Assembly: GCA_003644215.1 (NCBI GenBank)
Contig: QNBU01000006.1
Location: 1 to 13,774 of the forward strand
Source of the DNA: Planctomycetota bacterium
GTDB taxonomy: Bacteria; Planctomycetota; Phycisphaerae; Sedimentisphaerales; Anaerohalosphaeraceae
Direction: 5' to 3'
Length of the DNA stretch: 13,774 nucleotides
Position numbers and translations under genes: made by a program. The notes below the pieces were generated by a model, which ran no database searches, was not told where the DNA came from, and saw only the letters and a list, made by a program, of their open reading frames with translations. This document shows positions 1 through 7,083 of this stretch, one piece after another (the first letter of the stretch is position 1; every line of letters begins with the position of its first letter).

Positions 1-361
1 GACAGGGAAAATTCAGCCCGCCAAAACGATGCGGCAGTGTAAAGCCCATCACATCGGCCTTTGCCAGTGCCTCCATCGATTCCGCGATGCCTTTGGCGTA
101 GGTTACTGTGCCGTCTTCGTTTAGCGTATTGCCCTCGCGGTCGATCCCTTCGCTGCGAGGATCGATAAAGTCTGCACTGAGCCGGCCAATCGAATCCAGC
201 ACCATATCGTAATTGGTAATCGCCTCATCCGCATTGGCCGGAGCGATATCGAACTGACCGGCATGCTTGAAATTTTCTTCCTGCAAACCCGCAACCTTTT
301 CAAGGTTCAGATGCCGGAACAAAAATTGAATATCATCATTGTCTGTATAGAAATTTCCCAT
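1..361 (-). CDS. Acyl-CoA dehydrogenase, N-terminal part (cut by left window edge)
   Basis: The visible 120 residues start at ATG 361 (MGNFYTDNDD...) and stay open to the window edge, so the C-terminal catalytic part is missing. The segment around residues 105-120 (KADVMGFTLPHRFGGLNFPC) matches the N-terminal domain of acyl-CoA dehydrogenases, where a 'GxxxPxxxGG' stretch lies near the flavin and substrate pocket. The long, acidic N-terminal extension (residues 1-85) resembles the large, roughly 550-600 residue acyl-CoA dehydrogenases of anaerobic fatty or aromatic acid degraders; that comparison is from memory. The gene lies 39 bases after etfA on the same strand, so the enzyme is probably the direct redox partner of this ETF in fatty acyl-CoA oxidation or enoyl-CoA reduction. 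The ribosome site is weak (AGGGA about 12 bases upstream). Substrate chain length cannot be judged. The start is well placed, as an in-frame TAG lies just upstream. Confidence 0.85.
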   Translation of the reverse strand, partial: MGNFYTDNDDIQFLFRHLNLEKVAGLQEENFKHAGQFDIAPANADEAITNYDMVLDSIGRLSADFIDPRSEGIDREGNTLNEDGTVTYAKGIAESMEALAKADVMGFTLPHRFGGLNFPC

Positions 362-400
362 TTTCAACTATCCCTAAACTTGGGTTTTGTTTCTGATTCG

Positions 401-1429
401 TTATACTTTTTCCTTAATCGCCTTAATCATCATCGGCATCACTTCATTCAAATCGCCCACAATCTTGTAATGGGCCACGCCAAAAATTGGCGCATCAGGA
501 TCATTGTTGATCGCGATAATCTTCTGGCTGTCCGCCATCCCCGCCTGATGCTGGATGGCCCCGCTGATACCGACCGCAATATAAAGACTCGGACGAACGG
601 TCCTGCCGGTCTGGCCTATCTGGTGGTCGCTGTCGATAAATCCAAGATCAATCGCCGCACGGGTCGCCCCGGGTGCACCGCCCAGACAATGCGCCAAATC
701 CCAAACGAGCTTAAAATTGTCCTTGCTACCTACGCCCGCCCCGCCGGCAACAATAACTCGCGAGGCCTTCAAGTCAACTTTTTTGGCCTGCAGGTGTTCG
801 GAGAGAATCACAACAACTAAATCCGTCTGGGACAAATGGACCGTTTTTTTAACAACCTTCGCCTTGCGGCTAACATCCGGATCCGGCATCGGCATCACGC
901 CCTCACGCACCGTCGCCATCTGCGGCCAACGGTCATAATTGATAATCGTGGCGATGATATTGCCGCCAAAGGCCGGACGAACCTGAAACAGCAGGTTCTC
1001 ATAAACCGTACCGGTCTTTTTGATTTCGTGATTGCCGATCAGAAGGTCCGTACAGTCCGCCGTCAGCCCGGCCTTGACAGAACTGGCCACGCGCGGCGCC
1101 AAGTCGCGGCCGCACGGTGTCGCTCCAAACAAAACAATCTGAGGCGCATATTCGTGGATCAATTCATCGATCACCTTTGCATAACTATTGGTCTGATAGT
1201 GTTCCAGCAACGGATGCTCAGCCACATACACCTTATCGGCGCCATAGCGGGCCAATTGCTCGGCTAAACCGCCTATCTTATCGCCCAGCAGAATCGCAGC
1301 CAGCGGCACTTTGAGTGTGTCGGCCAGTTCGCGGCCCTTGCTCATTAGCTCCAGCGGCGTCTCTTCGATCTTGCCGCCGCGTTGTTCGGCAAAAACCCAA
1401 ACCTCTCCCTGTTTATTGACTTCAATCAT
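401..1429 (-). CDS. etfA: Electron transfer flavoprotein, alpha subunit
   Basis: This 342-residue protein is the FAD-binding large subunit of the cytosolic ETF heterodimer, which shuttles electrons between acyl-CoA dehydrogenases and other redox partners. The N-terminal Rossmann-like domain runs to about residue 195. The C-terminal FAD domain carries GGAGVGS at 229-235 and the ETF-alpha signature in the region 272-294 (GQTGRT, then LYIAVGISGAIQH). It ends with NNDPDAPIF at 309-317, as is usual. The length is normal for bacterial EtfA, possibly with a few extra N-terminal residues. There is a good ribosome site (AAGGA before ATG 1429), and etfB ends 30 bases upstream. EtfB lies before it and an acyl-CoA dehydrogenase after it, a classic acyl-CoA oxidation/reduction module. 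FixB-type homologues for nitrogen fixation are an alternative family name, but nothing nearby supports that role. Confidence 0.97.
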   Translation of the reverse strand: MIEVNKQGEVWVFAEQRGGKIEETPLELMSKGRELADTLKVPLAAILLGDKIGGLAEQLARYGADKVYVAEHPLLEHYQTNSYAKVIDELIHEYAPQIVLFGATPCGRDLAPRVASSVKAGLTADCTDLLIGNHEIKKTGTVYENLLFQVRPAFGGNIIATIINYDRWPQMATVREGVMPMPDPDVSRKAKVVKKTVHLSQTDLVVVILSEHLQAKKVDLKASRVIVAGGAGVGSKDNFKLVWDLAHCLGGAPGATRAAIDLGFIDSDHQIGQTGRTVRPSLYIAVGISGAIQHQAGMADSQKIIAINNDPDAPIFGVAHYKIVGDLNEVMPMMIKAIKEKV

Positions 1430-1459
1430 CGCTTCTTCCTTGTCATCCTGTTATTTTTG

Positions 1460-2347
1460 TTAGCCAATTGTGTGATCCACAATCAGCTCGTGAACCATCG
1501 CTTCCACCGCATCCTGGGTCGGCTCGACTTCCTTGGATTCCTTGGCGGCCAACACCACACTCTGAATGCGATGCACTTTGGTGGGTGAACCATCCCGGCC
1601 ACACCATTGCATATCCGCTTCCAAAAAGTCCAGATCCCACTGCCTGATCAGCAGCCCCTTGGCCTCTAAGTCCTTACAAACCGCATCGACATCAATCGAA
1701 TCGTCTTCTTTTGCTGCTTTTCCGACTTCCATACGACACTTAGCGGCCTTGCATTTCATCAACCGTTTGGCCCGCGGCACACGCGGTTCATTGGCCGCAT
1801 CCAACACGGTCAATAATACCGGCAACTGGCCCTTGACTTCCTGCCATCCATTACCCAAATTGCGTTTGACGACAATCATTTCGCCATCCAGCGAGACGAG
1901 GTCTTCGACATAGGTAATCTGCGGCATATCCAGTTTTTCGGCAAGCTGTGGGCCAACTTGAGCCGTGTCGCCGTCGATGGCCTGGCGGCCGCAAAGGACA
2001 ATGTCTGGATTAAGCTTTTTGACGCCGCAACTGAGAATATAGCTCGTTGCCAAGGTATCCGAGGCCGCACAGCGACGATCCGTTACCAAGATCGCCTGGT
2101 CGGCTCCGCGATACAGCCCCGCCCGCAAAACATCCGTCGCCGTCGGCAAGCCCATCGTCATTACGGTAACAGTTCCACCAAATTTATCCTTTATTTCCAG
2201 TGCCAATTCCAGTGCGTTGAGGTCTTCCGGGTTAAAAATCGCCGGAAGCGCCGCACGGTTCACCGTGCCGTCATCATTCATCGCCTGGCCCGTAACCCGT
2301 TTGGTATCCGGCACTTGCTTAACCAACACTACACAATTATATCCCAC
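1460..2347 (-). CDS. etfB: Electron transfer flavoprotein, beta subunit
   Basis: I place the start at GTG 2347, giving 295 residues that open with MGYNCVVLVKQVPDTK, the normal EtfB N-terminus. An SD-like GGAG lies 8 bases upstream. A longer in-frame start (TTG at 2431) would lie inside the -35 box of the promoter and is rejected. EtfB holds the nucleotide site of the ETF dimer and the surface that docks dehydrogenases. The motif GRQAIDGDTAQVGP spans residues 120-133. From family knowledge, DGDTAQVGP is typical of the ETF group that contains flavin-based electron-bifurcating members, whereas canonical aerobic ETFs carry an AMP-binding variant. This hints that a second FAD, rather than AMP, could bind here. 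The gene heads the etfB-etfA-acyl-CoA dehydrogenase operon. The C-terminus is somewhat longer than in the shortest family members, with a cysteine-rich KCKAAKC stretch. Confidence 0.95.
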   Translation of the reverse strand: MGYNCVVLVKQVPDTKRVTGQAMNDDGTVNRAALPAIFNPEDLNALELALEIKDKFGGTVTVMTMGLPTATDVLRAGLYRGADQAILVTDRRCAASDTLATSYILSCGVKKLNPDIVLCGRQAIDGDTAQVGPQLAEKLDMPQITYVEDLVSLDGEMIVVKRNLGNGWQEVKGQLPVLLTVLDAANEPRVPRAKRLMKCKAAKCRMEVGKAAKEDDSIDVDAVCKDLEAKGLLIRQWDLDFLEADMQWCGRDGSPTKVHRIQSVVLAAKESKEVEPTQDAVEAMVHELIVDHTIG

Positions 2348-2403
2348 TATACAATCTCCATGAGTTTCTAAATCAAAAACTACTGCCAATGTAAAGACTC
2401 CGC

Positions 2404-2431
2404 AGTTTACCCAAAACCCCACACAAGTCAA
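2404..2431 (-). promoter_or_regulatory. Probable sigma70-type promoter of the etfB operon
   Basis: Read on the minus strand, TTGACT (2431-2426), a 16-base spacer and TAAACT (2409-2404) form a good housekeeping promoter. Transcription would begin near 2397, leaving a leader of about 50 bases before GTG 2347. The box lies in the 242-base spacer between accC and etfB, so the etf genes can be expressed apart from accBC. The boxes are visible in the sequence; activity is inferred. Confidence 0.55.
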
Positions 2432-2548
2432 ATTAAAAAAACAAAAGCGTGAATCACAAACAGTACGACAAGGTGCTAGCAGCTATTATTAGTAGCAGCA
2501 ATGGTATGCTGAAAATGGAGGCCACAGGTTCCTTTAATCGGATGGCTT

Positions 2549-2569
2549 GCCCCGAATCGAATCCGGGGT
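2549..2569 (-). other. GC-rich hairpin downstream of accC
   Basis: About 20 bases after the accC stop, minus-strand bases 2568-2550 can fold into a 6-bp stem (CCCCGG with TCGGGG, one G-T closing pair) around ATTCGAT. No T-tract follows, so it is not a classical intrinsic terminator. It may still mark the 3' end of the accBC transcript. The rest of the spacer to 2403 holds the etfB promoter, a T-rich run (about 2432-2446) and nothing else I can name. Confidence 0.3.
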
Positions 2570-2589
2570 AAACTCATTCTCGCTGTTGC

Positions 2590-3930
2590 TTATCCCATGT
2601 GTCGTTCGATGAAGCTGGTATCGACCTGGCTCTTGACGAACAGGTGGTGCGACAGGATTTCCAGACACGCTGGAATGGTCGTTTTGATTGGTCCGATTTT
2701 AAACTCCCGCAGGGCGCGTTTCATCGTGGCAATTGTTTCTTCCCGCGTTGGCTGATGGACGATGAGTTTGGCGATCATCGAATCATAATGCGGCGAAACC
2801 ATCGCACCCTGATAAAGATGCGTATCCACGCGAACACCCATTCCGCCGGGAACGATAAACTCATCCACCCGTCCGGGACAGGGAGCATAGTCGCGAGCCG
2901 GGTCTTCGGCGTTAATGCGGCACTCCATCGCGCATCCGGTGTGGTGGATATCTCGCTGTCTTATATCCAGTGTCTCGCCGGAAGAGATTTTAAGCTGCCA
3001 CTTGATCAGATCATGTCCGGTAACCATTTCGCTCACAGGATGTTCGACCTGAATCCGGGTGTTAACCTCGATAAAATAGTAATTATTATCCTTATCGAGC
3101 AAAAACTCGCATGTTGCAGCATTATGGTATTTGGCCTCTTTGACCAGCCGAATCGCCGATTTACATAGCTCCTCACGAGTCTTTTCATCCAATATCGGAG
3201 ACGGGGATTCTTCGATCAGTTTCTGGTGTCGCCGCTGGATGGTACAGTCCCGTTCATAAAAATGGACGGCGTTACCGCTTTTGTCGGCCATCAGTTGCAC
3301 TTCAACATGGCGCGGTTCGACAATGAACTTCTCAATGTACACAGTCCCATCTTTAAAAACCGCTTCGGCCTCCATCTTCGCCGCGGCAAATCCCTTGTGC
3401 AAACTAATGTCGTTATGGGCCACACGCATTCCACGACCACCGCCGCCGGCAGCGGCCTTGACGATCACCGGGTAGCCAATCTTGTTCGCTAATTTAACCG
3501 CTGTGGCCTCATCCTTAATCTCTCCCTCGGAACCGGGTACGACTGGCACTTTTGCTCTCTTGGCAAGCGCTCTGGCGGCCACCTTATCACCAAGCTGTCG
3601 CATAGAGTCTGGATCCGGCCCAATAAATGTGATGCCGCAATCGTTGCAGACATCAGCGAAATGCGCGTTTTCAGCGAAGAAGCCGTATCCCGGGTGGATC
3701 GCATCGACATCCGCCAACTCAGCGGCACTGATGATTGCAGGGATATTCAGATAACTCTTGCCAGCAGCGGCCGGCCCAACACAAATCGCCTCGTCTGCCA
3801 ACTGCACATAGGCCGCGTCACGGTCGGCCTCCGAGTACACCACGACCGCCTCGACTCCAAGCTCATGACAGGCCCGAATAATACGAAGCGCGATTTCACC
3901 TCGATTTGCGATTAAAACTCTTGAAAACAT
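2590..3930 (-). CDS. accC: Acetyl-CoA carboxylase biotin carboxylase subunit
   Basis: This 446-residue protein closely matches the usual biotin carboxylase length (about 450). It carboxylates the biotin on AccB using ATP and bicarbonate, the first half-reaction of malonyl-CoA synthesis. The N-terminus MFSRVLIANRGEIALRIIRAC is canonical. The ATP-grasp core shows the glycine-rich loop KAAAGGGGRGMRVA, the RDCTIQRRHQKLIEESPSP bicarbonate/ATP motif and the catalytic EVNTRIQVEHPVSE segment. The C-terminal domain ends normally. The gene lies 50 bases after accB with a strong ribosome site (GAGGGA). It could instead be the carboxylase subunit of another biotin enzyme such as propionyl-CoA carboxylase, but pairing with a short free BCCP favours acetyl-CoA carboxylase. 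The carboxyltransferase genes accA and accD are not in the window. Confidence 0.97.
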   Translation of the reverse strand: MFSRVLIANRGEIALRIIRACHELGVEAVVVYSEADRDAAYVQLADEAICVGPAAAGKSYLNIPAIISAAELADVDAIHPGYGFFAENAHFADVCNDCGITFIGPDPDSMRQLGDKVAARALAKRAKVPVVPGSEGEIKDEATAVKLANKIGYPVIVKAAAGGGGRGMRVAHNDISLHKGFAAAKMEAEAVFKDGTVYIEKFIVEPRHVEVQLMADKSGNAVHFYERDCTIQRRHQKLIEESPSPILDEKTREELCKSAIRLVKEAKYHNAATCEFLLDKDNNYYFIEVNTRIQVEHPVSEMVTGHDLIKWQLKISSGETLDIRQRDIHHTGCAMECRINAEDPARDYAPCPGRVDEFIVPGGMGVRVDTHLYQGAMVSPHYDSMIAKLIVHQPTREETIATMKRALREFKIGPIKTTIPACLEILSHHLFVKSQVDTSFIERHMG

Positions 3931-3980
3931 AAAATTCCCTCTGGAAATTTGTGATTCGTAATTTGGAAATGTCTTTAAGG

Positions 3981-4421
3981 TCAGGGACGCACTTTGAAAA
4001 GAACCTGACCGAACTCAATCGCCTCGCCGTCCTTGCAACAAACTTCAGCGATCACCCCGCCTGTTTCGGCCTTGATTTCGTTTATCACCTTCATCGCCTC
4101 AATAATACATACGACGGTATCGGCATTAACCTGATCGCCAACCTCAACATACGGGCCGGAATCCGGACTGGATGCCTGATAAAAAGTCCCTACAATAGGC
4201 GATTCAATGTCAATCAGCCCGTCATCAACCGCTTCTGCCGGATCGGCGACGGGCGCAACCGGGGCCGCCGGTGCGGCAGACATCGGCACAGGGGCCATCA
4301 CTGGGGTTGCGGCATGTGGGCCTTTGAGGTGGACTTTCGAGTCGCCATCAACGACTTCTAACTCCACCAGGTCGTTTTCTTTCATTATATCGATTAATTC
4401 TTTTACTTTTTTCAGATCCAT
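3981..4421 (-). CDS. accB: Biotin carboxyl carrier protein of acetyl-CoA carboxylase
   Basis: The 146-residue protein carries biotin between the biotin carboxylase and carboxyltransferase of acetyl-CoA carboxylase. Residues 1-35 form the usual helical N-terminal segment (MDLKKVKELIDIMKENDL...). Residues 36-65 are an Ala/Pro/Val-rich flexible linker. Residues 70-146 form the biotinyl domain, starting ESPIVGTFY. The biotin attachment site EAMKVINEI places the modified lysine at K111. The C-terminus (VLFKVRP) is slightly longer than the common ending. The ribosome site GGGGA precedes ATG 4421. The gene is first in a two-gene accB-accC unit with its own promoter about 85 bases upstream. Other biotinyl-domain proteins are excluded by the N-terminal helix plus linker design. 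Confidence 0.97.
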   Translation of the reverse strand: MDLKKVKELIDIMKENDLVELEVVDGDSKVHLKGPHAATPVMAPVPMSAAPAAPVAPVADPAEAVDDGLIDIESPIVGTFYQASSPDSGPYVEVGDQVNADTVVCIIEAMKVINEIKAETGGVIAEVCCKDGEAIEFGQVLFKVRP

Positions 4422-4482
4422 AATTTTTCCCCAATGTCTATATTAAAAATCCTTTTTCTCTATGCGACGACGACGGCATACC

Positions 4483-4500
4483 AACTTTGGTTAAAAAGTT
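4483..4500. promoter_or_regulatory. Inverted repeat at the accB transcript start
   Basis: AACTTT (4483-4488) and AAAGTT (4495-4500) form a perfect 6-bp inverted repeat with a 6-base spacer. It begins one or two bases after the predicted accBC transcription start (about 4502). The position suits a repressor operator or a weak leader hairpin. It does not match the FapR-type fatty acid operator I know. It is AT-rich and could be chance. Confidence 0.3.
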
Positions 4501-4508
4501 TGCGGGTC

Positions 4509-4536
4509 AGTATAGCTAATGATTACAAAACCGCAA
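4509..4536 (-). promoter_or_regulatory. Probable sigma70-type promoter of accB-accC
   Basis: On the minus strand, TTGCGG (4536-4531), a 16-base spacer and TATACT (4514-4509) resemble a housekeeping promoter with a strong -10 box. The start would be near 4502, giving a leader of about 80 bases before accB. It lies in the 180-base spacer after lysA. A 7-bp inverted repeat (GAATCGA 4556-4562 and TCGATTC 4585-4591) lies upstream of the -35 box. That repeat has no T-tract and may be an operator or the 3' end of the lysA transcript. Confidence 0.5.
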
Positions 4537-4601
4537 GCACTTTTATGAAGAATTCGAATCGAAAAAGGTCGTTTTTGTCCGCGATCGATTCCATCATTCC
4601 C

Positions 4602-5888
4602 CTATTTTTCTAATGCTATCATGTCTTCGTAGGTCTGGCGTCTTCGGATTACCTCAAATTTGTTACCATCGACGAGGACTTCGGGACACATCGGGCGGGC
4701 ATTGTAGTTACTGGCCATGGTATAGCCATAGGCACCGGCGGTGAAGACCGCTACCAGATCGCCTCGCCGGACCGTCGGCATCGCCCTGTCTTTGGCAAAA
4801 TAGTCCGTACCCTCACAGATGGGGCCGACGATATCAACGACCTCCGTTCCTGGCATTGTCAAATCCTTCACTCGTTTTTCGGGAACGAATTTTTCATCGA
4901 CTGCGGCGGGCCAGATGAAATGAAACGCCTCGTACAGGCACGGACGGATGAGGTCGTTCATTCCGGCATCGACGATAACGAATGTTTTCTCGCCGCCAAT
5001 CTTTTTGAAGACGGTCCGTGTCAGCATAATCCCGGCGTTGGCAATGATGCTTTTGCCGGGTTCGAGAATCAGTTTGAGCTTGGCGGCCCTGAGCAGCGGG
5101 ACGATTCCGGCAGCATAGTCAGCCGCCGAGGGGACGGTATCGCTTTGGTAATCAGCCCCGTAGCCGCCGCCCAAATCGAGTGCATCAATCGTATGCCCCC
5201 TGCTCCGCAAGGCCTCAACCAGCGGCAGGACTTTTTTGACATAATTGACATAGGGTTCAATGGTTTTGCCGCCGGAACCGAGATGCACATGGATAGCGGA
5301 CATCTCGACGACGCCGTTATTGTCGTATTTGGCAAAGACTTTTTGCGCCCGTTCGATATCGACGCCGAACTTGGTTTCCTTAACGCCGGTGGTAATATGC
5401 TTATGCGAATCGTATTTGATATCGGGATTGACCCGCAAAGCCGCTTTAGTCGTATGGCCGTGCTTTTTGCAAAGCGCGATCAGGTTTTCCAACTCTGGCT
5501 CGGACTCGATATTGAAATAGCCGATACCCGTATCGAGGGCTTCGAGGATTTCTTTATCTGTTTTGCCCACACCGGCATAGACGATTTTGCTCATATCCGC
5601 CCCGGCCGCCCCGGCCTGCTGTGCGCGGAACAGTTCGCCGCCGCTGACGATGTCAAACCCGCTACCCGCTTCGGCCAAGTGTTTGAGGATAGTGATATTG
5701 CCGCAGGCCTTGATCGCATAGCAAATCGTTGTATCAATCTCAGCATACGCCGTCTGAATCTTCTTGAGATGATCCAGAAAGGTCGCCTTGCTGTAAATAT
5801 AAACCGGCGTACCGACCTCATTGGCGATTGTTTCTACATCGACGCCTTCGGCGAACAGCTTTCCGTTTTTATATACAAATGAATCCAT
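4602..5888 (-). CDS. lysA: Diaminopimelate decarboxylase
   Basis: This 428-residue PLP enzyme removes CO2 from meso-diaminopimelate to make L-lysine, the last step of lysine synthesis. The N-terminal alanine-racemase-like barrel carries the PLP lysine K60 in CYAIKAC, then HVHLGSGG, the phosphate-binding DLGGGYGADY and EPGKSIIANAG. The C-terminal domain shows GPICEGTDYFAKD, where the cysteine and following acidic residue complete the neighbouring subunit's active site, and FTAGAYGYTMASNYNARP. Length is typical. The ribosome site is GGAAGAG, close to ATG 5888. The gene starts 28 bases after hypB with no terminator between, so it probably rides on the hydrogenase maturation transcript although the functions are unrelated. 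Related decarboxylases for ornithine or carboxynorspermidine are less likely given the full DapDC motif set. Confidence 0.96.
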   Translation of the reverse strand: MDSFVYKNGKLFAEGVDVETIANEVGTPVYIYSKATFLDHLKKIQTAYAEIDTTICYAIKACGNITILKHLAEAGSGFDIVSGGELFRAQQAGAAGADMSKIVYAGVGKTDKEILEALDTGIGYFNIESEPELENLIALCKKHGHTTKAALRVNPDIKYDSHKHITTGVKETKFGVDIERAQKVFAKYDNNGVVEMSAIHVHLGSGGKTIEPYVNYVKKVLPLVEALRSRGHTIDALDLGGGYGADYQSDTVPSAADYAAGIVPLLRAAKLKLILEPGKSIIANAGIMLTRTVFKKIGGEKTFVIVDAGMNDLIRPCLYEAFHFIWPAAVDEKFVPEKRVKDLTMPGTEVVDIVGPICEGTDYFAKDRAMPTVRRGDLVAVFTAGAYGYTMASNYNARPMCPEVLVDGNKFEVIRRRQTYEDMIALEK

Positions 5889-5916
5889 AATCTCTTCCTT
5901 GTCGTATTCGGTGTTT

Positions 5917-6579
5917 TCATCGGGCGGCTTGCGCCGCTCCGCTTTTGTTCATCAGCCATTCGTACCATTGCTCCATCCCTTCACCGGTGGTGGCGGATAC
6001 TTGGAAGATTTCTACATCCGGGTTGACCACGCGGATATCGGCCAGCACCCGCTCCAGATTAAAATCGATATAGTCCATCAGGTCAATCTTATTAATGAGT
6101 ACCACATCCGCCTCGGCAAAGGTGCCGGGGTACTTGATTGGCTTGTCGTCGCCTTCGGGAACGCTCAGCAGAATAACCCTCGCCCCCTCACCCAGATCGA
6201 ACGCTGACGGACAAACCAGATTGCCGACATTTTCGATAATCACCATATCCATTTTTTCCGCATCGAGTACTTTGATCGCATTATAGACCTGCTCGGCGGA
6301 CAGATGACACGCCCCGTGTGTTTCGATCTGGACGGCCTGACCGCCGGCATCGCGAATCTTCTGCGCATCGGTGTCGGTCTTAATATCGCCCTCAACAACA
6401 CCCATCCGGATTTTATCGCCTACATCCTTGATCATGCGTGAAATGGTCGTCGTCTTGCCCGAACCCGGCGACGAAATGACATTCAGACATAATACGCTGT
6501 TCTCTTTGAAAAAAGCCCTGTTCTTTTTGGCACATTCTTCGTTCCGGCTTAGGATTTTTTGGTTTAGTGAGATTTTCAT
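5917..6579 (-). CDS. hypB: Hydrogenase nickel incorporation GTPase HypB
   Basis: HypB is a SIMIBI-class GTPase that, with HypA, hands nickel to the large subunit of [NiFe] hydrogenase. The 220-residue protein has the P-loop SPGSGKTT (37-44), VEGDIKTDTDA (62-72), the metal-site pair C91-H92 in GACHLS, C123 in ENVGNLVCPS, and the guanine-specificity motif NKIDL. The N-terminal CxxCGC motif and histidine stretch found in some HypB proteins are absent, so it lacks nickel storage. The conserved fold ends near EQWYEWLM. The last codons (SGAAQAAR and stop) come from a 31-base repeat that recurs just upstream of the gene. The ribosome site is weak. It lies between hypA and lysA. Confidence 0.97.
   Translation of the reverse strand: MKISLNQKILSRNEECAKKNRAFFKENSVLCLNVISSPGSGKTTTISRMIKDVGDKIRMGVVEGDIKTDTDAQKIRDAGGQAVQIETHGACHLSAEQVYNAIKVLDAEKMDMVIIENVGNLVCPSAFDLGEGARVILLSVPEGDDKPIKYPGTFAEADVVLINKIDLMDYIDFNLERVLADIRVVNPDVEIFQVSATTGEGMEQWYEWLMNKSGAAQAAR
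5919..5949. repeat. 31-base direct repeat, copy A (in hypB 3' end)
   Basis: This copy matches 6609-6639 at 27 of 31 positions in the same orientation. It contains a hairpin with a 5-bp stem (GCGGC 5924-5928, GCCGC 5933-5937) and a TTGC loop. It overlaps the last codons and most of the stop codon of hypB, so the extra C-terminal residues are repeat-derived. Confidence 0.75.
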
Positions 6580-6608
6580 GATTTCGTTTAGTCTTTCTTT
6601 AACCCCTT

Positions 6609-6639
6609 ATCGGGCGGCTCGCGCCGCCGCGATTTTGTT
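6609..6639. repeat. 31-base direct repeat, copy B (hypA-hypB spacer)
   Basis: This is the second copy, about 690 bases from copy A, in the spacer after the hypA stop and before hypB. Its hairpin is perfect: GGCGGC (6613-6618), loop TCGC, GCCGCC (6623-6628). Because the hairpin is symmetrical, it can form in the transcript and may tune translation or mRNA stability between hypA and hypB. Confidence 0.75.
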
Positions 6640-6642
6640 ACC

Positions 6643-6984
6643 TTATCCCTCAAACTCGATTGTTTCCAGCAGCAACGGTGCATCCGGCTCGAAATCAAAT
6701 TCTTTGCTTTCACATTGGCCGCAAGCGGGCTTATAAACATCAAACTCGAATACGGTCTGGCACTGCTCACATTTCGCCCGCAACGGGATATGTTTGATTA
6801 CCAGTTTCGTTTTTTCACAAACCGTTCCCGCCGCCGCCGCCTCAAACGCGAACTGCATACACTCGTCATTGAGCGTGTTGAACTGCCCACAGGAGATAAT
6901 CGCGCTGACGGGTTTAGCGTTGGCCTTATCGGCCTGAGCAATGATCGTATGCAGGATACTTTCGGCAACAGCGGTTTCGTGCAT
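6643..6984 (-). CDS. hypA: Hydrogenase maturation nickel metallochaperone HypA
   Basis: HypA binds nickel and docks on the hydrogenase large subunit together with HypB. The 113-residue length is standard. The N-terminus MHETAVAESI contains the conserved nickel ligand H2 and the adjacent glutamate. The zinc-binding loop has C72xxC75 (CEQC) and C88xxC91 (CGQC). The gene starts at ATG 6984 with GGAAAGAG just upstream, about 97 bases after hypE. That spacer contains the palindromes described at 7021-7083. The order hypE-hypA-hypB and the shared strand support a maturation operon. HybF-type paralogues are an alternative label for the same function. Confidence 0.96.
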   Translation of the reverse strand: MHETAVAESILHTIIAQADKANAKPVSAIISCGQFNTLNDECMQFAFEAAAAGTVCEKTKLVIKHIPLRAKCEQCQTVFEFDVYKPACGQCESKEFDFEPDAPLLLETIEFEG

Positions 6985-7020
6985 CTATGCTCTTTCCAAT
7001 AAAAACATAACTCATCACGC

Positions 7021-7083
7021 GGGCATGCCCATTCACAAAAGGCATTAAAGCTGTCCGCGCGGCATTTACGACCCTAAAGGGTC
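7021..7083. other. Palindromes in the hypE-hypA spacer
   Basis: A perfect 14-base palindrome (GACCCTAAAGGGTC, 7070-7083) covers two bases of the hypE stop codon (7082-7084) and can fold into a short hairpin. A 10-base palindrome GGGCATGCCC lies at 7021-7030. Neither is followed by a T-run on the minus strand, so they are not intrinsic terminators. They may be degenerate members of the hairpin repeats seen elsewhere in the window, or mRNA processing or stability sites. Confidence 0.4.

Noticed and set aside
263..820. 185-codon plus-strand frame opposite etfA and the acyl-CoA dehydrogenase
   Set aside because: Spans the end of one clear gene and the start of another on the opposite strand; composition is the His/Arg/Asn-rich pattern of an antisense shadow.
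2549..2569. Possible tRNA T-arm fragment or attachment site after accC
   Set aside because: The stem with a TTCGAT-like loop looks T-arm-like, but the loop register is wrong and there is no acceptor, D or anticodon arm nearby, nor an integrase.
4920..5882. 320-codon plus-strand frame opposite lysA
   Set aside because: Entirely antisense to a gene with full DapDC motifs; no recognisable domain or ribosome site.
7021..7083. Intrinsic terminator between hypE and hypA
   Set aside because: The palindromes are real but no T-tract follows on the minus strand, and hypA continues the operon.
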